Assembly (NCBI RefSeq): GCF_003355155.1
Contig: NZ_CP031320.1
Span: 916,369 to 980,368, forward strand
DNA: 64,000 bases
Source of the DNA: Streptomyces armeniacus
GTDB taxonomy: Bacteria; Actinomycetota; Actinomycetes; Streptomycetales; Streptomycetaceae
Direction of reading: 5' to 3'
The translations under genes and the position numbers were made by a program. Shown here in pieces: positions 61,935 to 64,000 of the stretch. Each line of letters opens with the position of its first letter. Position 1 is the first letter of the stretch. Below the pieces are notes generated by a model. It searched no databases, was not told the origin of the DNA, and saw only the letters and a program-made list of their open reading frames with translations.

Positions 61935-62450
61935 TCAGCGCTGGCCGCGCTCCGCGCCGAGCAGGGCCAGCAGCCCGCTCAGCTCCGTCCGCTGCTCCTG
62001 CGAGAGCGGCGCGAGGATCGCCTCCGCCGCCGAACGGCGCGCGCTGCGCAGCTCCTTGAGCACCGCCGTCCCCTCCTCCGTCACCTCCAGCCGCACCACC
62101 CGGCGCGACGCGGGGTCGGGGACGCGGCGCACCAGGCGCCGCTCCTCCAATGCGTCCACGAGGGTCGTGACGGCCCGCGGTACGACGCCCAGCCGCTCGG
62201 CGACGTCGGCCATACGGGGCGGCCCGTCGCTCCGTGCCACCGTGCGCAGCAGCCGCGACTGCGCGGGCGTGATGCCCACCGGGGCCAGGTTCCGCTTGTG
62301 CGCGTGGTGCAGCCGGCGGGTCAGCCACAGCAACTGGTCGGCGAGATCCCCGGCGCTCTCGCCGCCGGCCGGCTCCTCGGCGCGCGGCGCGGAGGCGCGC
62401 GCCGGCGCGGGCGACGGGGCAGGCGGGCGCGGGTTCGGGTGCGGGGGCAT
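61935..62450 (-). CDS. MarR family transcriptional regulator
   Basis: 171 aa. A disordered Pro/Ala-rich N-terminus (1-35) is followed by a MarR winged HTH: ITPAQSRLLRTVARSDGPPR then MADVAERLGVVPRAVTTLVD, wing RLVRRVPDPASRRVVRLEVT. It is divergent from an ABC exporter gene with a 159-bp gap that holds short repeats (actatg at 62479-62484 and 62501-62506), so it most likely controls that exporter and itself. Ligand unknown. Confidence 0.9.
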   Translation of the reverse strand: MPPHPNPRPPAPSPAPARASAPRAEEPAGGESAGDLADQLLWLTRRLHHAHKRNLAPVGITPAQSRLLRTVARSDGPPRMADVAERLGVVPRAVTTLVDALEERRLVRRVPDPASRRVVRLEVTEEGTAVLKELRSARRSAAEAILAPLSQEQRTELSGLLALLGAERGQR

Positions 62451-62609
62451 GGGCCGTAGCGTAGCAGGACGTAAGTCACTATGAGCTTAGGTAACAATGA
62501 ACTATGCTCGCGTTCGCGGCCCCGCGGCCCGTGCCCGGCCCGCAGACCGTGCCCCTGGCCCGCAGGTTGTGCCCAGGCCGCAGGCCGCCGCCCCTACCCG
62601 AGGAGCCCG

Positions 62610-64000
62610 TTGCGCAGCGACAGTCCCGACTGGACCCCGGCACCGTTCCCCAAGGACCCGGACGCCCCCGGCCCTCCGGAGCAGCCCGCCCGTATCGGCC
62701 GCATCCTGCGGCTGTTCCGCCCCTACCGGGCCCGTCTCGCCCTCGTCGGCCTGCTCGTCTGCGCGTCCTCGCTGGTCTCGGTCGCCTCGCCGTTCCTGCT
62801 CCGCGAGATCCTCGACGTCGCGATCCCGCAGCAGCGCACCGGGCTGCTCTCGCTGCTCGCGCTCGGCATGATCCTCACCGCCGTCGTCACCAGCGTGTTC
62901 AGCGTCCTCCAGACGTTCATCAGCACCACCGTCGGGCAGCGCGTCATGCACGACCTGCGCACCGACGTGTACGCCCAACTGCAGCGCATGCCGCTGGCGT
63001 TCTTCACCCGCACCCGCACCGGCGAGGTGCAGTCCCGTATCGCCAACGACATCGGCGGCATGCAGGCCACCGTCACCTCCACCGCCACGTCCCTGGTCTC
63101 CAACCTCACCAGCGTCATCGCGACCATCGCCGCCATGCTGGCGCTGGACTGGCGGCTGACCCTCGTGTCGCTGACGCTGCTGCCCTGCTTCGTCTGGATC
63201 AGCCGGCGGGTCGGCCGCGAGCGCAAGAAGATCACCACGCAGCGGCAGAAGCAGATGGCGGCCATGTCCGCGCTCGTCATGGAGTCGCTCTCGGTCAGCG
63301 GCATCCTGCTCGGCCGCACCATGGGCCGCGCCGACTCCCTCACCCGCGACTTCGCCGACGAGTCGGAGCGCCTCGTGGACCTGGAGGTACGGTCCAGCAT
63401 GGCCGGGCGCTGGCGGATGGCCACCATCGGCATGGTGATGGCGGCGGTGCCCGCGCTGCTCTACTGGTCCGCGGGTGTGCTGCTGCAGTTCGGCGGCCCC
63501 GTCTTCTCCATCGGCACCCTGGTCGCGTTCGTCACGCTGCAGCAGGGGCTGCTGCGCCCTGCGGTCTCGTTGCTGTCGACAGGCGTCGACATGCAGGCGT
63601 CGCTGGCGCTGTTCCAGCGCATCTTCGAGTACCTCGACCTGCGTTCGGACATCACCGAGCCGGAGCGTCCCGTACGGATGGCCAGGGCGCGCGGCGAAGT
63701 ACGGTTCGAGGACGTCACGTTCGCCTACGACCCCGACGTGGCCGCGCCGACCCTGGACCGCATCGACCTGACCGTGCCCGCCGGCAGCAGCCTCGCCGTG
63801 GTCGGGCCGACCGGCTCCGGCAAGAGCACGCTCAGCTATCTGGTGCCCCGGCTGTACGACGTCACCGGCGGGCGCGTGACCCTCGACGGGACCGACGTAC
63901 GCGACCTCGCCTTCGAGTCGCTGTCACGCGCCGTCGGAGTGGTCTCCCAGGAGACGTACCTCTTCCACGCCTCCGTCGCCGACAACCTCCGCTTCGCGAA
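62610..64000 (+). CDS. ABC exporter (fused membrane and ATP-binding domains), cut by the right edge
   Basis: 463 residues visible, missing only the end of the ATP-binding domain. TTG 62610 is chosen for its aggag site; the frame is open to ATG 62481, which is also possible. Six helices from about residue 35, with FISTTVGQRVMHDLRTDVYA and LQRMPLAFFTRTRTGEVQSR in the coupling region. The NBD begins at RGEVRFEDVTFAY and has Walker A AVVGPTGSGKSTLSYLV and Q-loop VGVVSQETYLFHASVADNLR. A homodimeric multidrug- or lipid-type exporter, divergent from the MarR gene, is the likely role. Confidence 0.9.
   Translation, partial: MRSDSPDWTPAPFPKDPDAPGPPEQPARIGRILRLFRPYRARLALVGLLVCASSLVSVASPFLLREILDVAIPQQRTGLLSLLALGMILTAVVTSVFSVLQTFISTTVGQRVMHDLRTDVYAQLQRMPLAFFTRTRTGEVQSRIANDIGGMQATVTSTATSLVSNLTSVIATIAAMLALDWRLTLVSLTLLPCFVWISRRVGRERKKITTQRQKQMAAMSALVMESLSVSGILLGRTMGRADSLTRDFADESERLVDLEVRSSMAGRWRMATIGMVMAAVPALLYWSAGVLLQFGGPVFSIGTLVAFVTLQQGLLRPAVSLLSTGVDMQASLALFQRIFEYLDLRSDITEPERPVRMARARGEVRFEDVTFAYDPDVAAPTLDRIDLTVPAGSSLAVVGPTGSGKSTLSYLVPRLYDVTGGRVTLDGTDVRDLAFESLSRAVGVVSQETYLFHASVADNLRFA

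Overview
The window is about 72% GC, uses G/C at third codon positions almost throughout, and carries actinomycete hallmarks: a WhiJ-type HTH/DUF397/ATP-binding cluster, a SAV2177-like methyltransferase, a roadblock protein and many secreted glycoside hydrolases. It is a chromosomal segment of Streptomyces or a close relative. I saw no rRNA, tRNA, CRISPR array, insertion sequence or prophage.

Left edge (1-3300): the end of a biosynthetic operon. A truncated thioester reductase, an aldo/keto reductase and a PAPS-type sulfotransferase are followed by a 287-aa protein whose C-terminal two thirds read like an HK97-fold major capsid protein, with no phage genes nearby. I call it a candidate Family 3 ('natural product') encapsulin, a protein shell built into a secondary-metabolite cluster. 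This is the most interesting locus here. A strong hairpin ends the operon. Right after it lies a rearrangement scar (3431-4010): an inverted duplication that cuts off a membrane-anchored sulfite-oxidase-family molybdoenzyme gene.

4.7-15.5 kb: animal-type haem peroxidase, GT-C-like membrane protein, LysR regulator divergent from a creatinase/DoeA-like M24 hydrolase, enolase-superfamily enzyme, lipase-maturation-factor-like membrane protein, acetylxylan esterase, and an orphan sugar-binding lipoprotein with an operator-like palindrome in its promoter. 15.7-22 kb: small membrane protein, NarL-type two-component pair, luciferase-like oxidoreductase, and an operon of a MatB-like acyl-CoA synthetase with a carboxyltransferase. 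22-28 kb: secreted GH5 cellulase behind a clear promoter and palindrome, then xylose catabolism (xylB and a ROK regulator divergent from xylA). 27.7-30.2 kb: polar amino acid ABC transporter.

30.3-37.8 kb: WhiJ-type cluster, methyltransferase, GH2 beta-galactosidase, septum-formation-like membrane protein, secreted SGNH hydrolase and a long hairpin. 37.9-49.6 kb: 1,176-aa repeat-like protein, SWIM zinc-finger plus SNF2 ATPase operon, small orphan proteins, roadblock protein, TesB thioesterase. 49.7-57.7 kb: DUF3516 helicase, YdjM-type membrane hydrolase, a heterodimeric ABC exporter with complementary degeneration of its ATP sites, and an L,D-transpeptidase lipoprotein. 57.8-64 kb: ArsR regulator divergent from a P1B-4 metal ATPase, secreted alpha-amylase with an altered catalytic-region residue, and a MarR regulator divergent from an ABC exporter that runs off the right edge.

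As a whole the region is polymer and sugar scavenging (GH5, GH13, GH2, esterase, xylAB, sugar-binding protein) plus regulation, with one unusual compartment-bearing biosynthetic operon at its left border. Assignments rest on reading motifs and remembered families; no database search was run.
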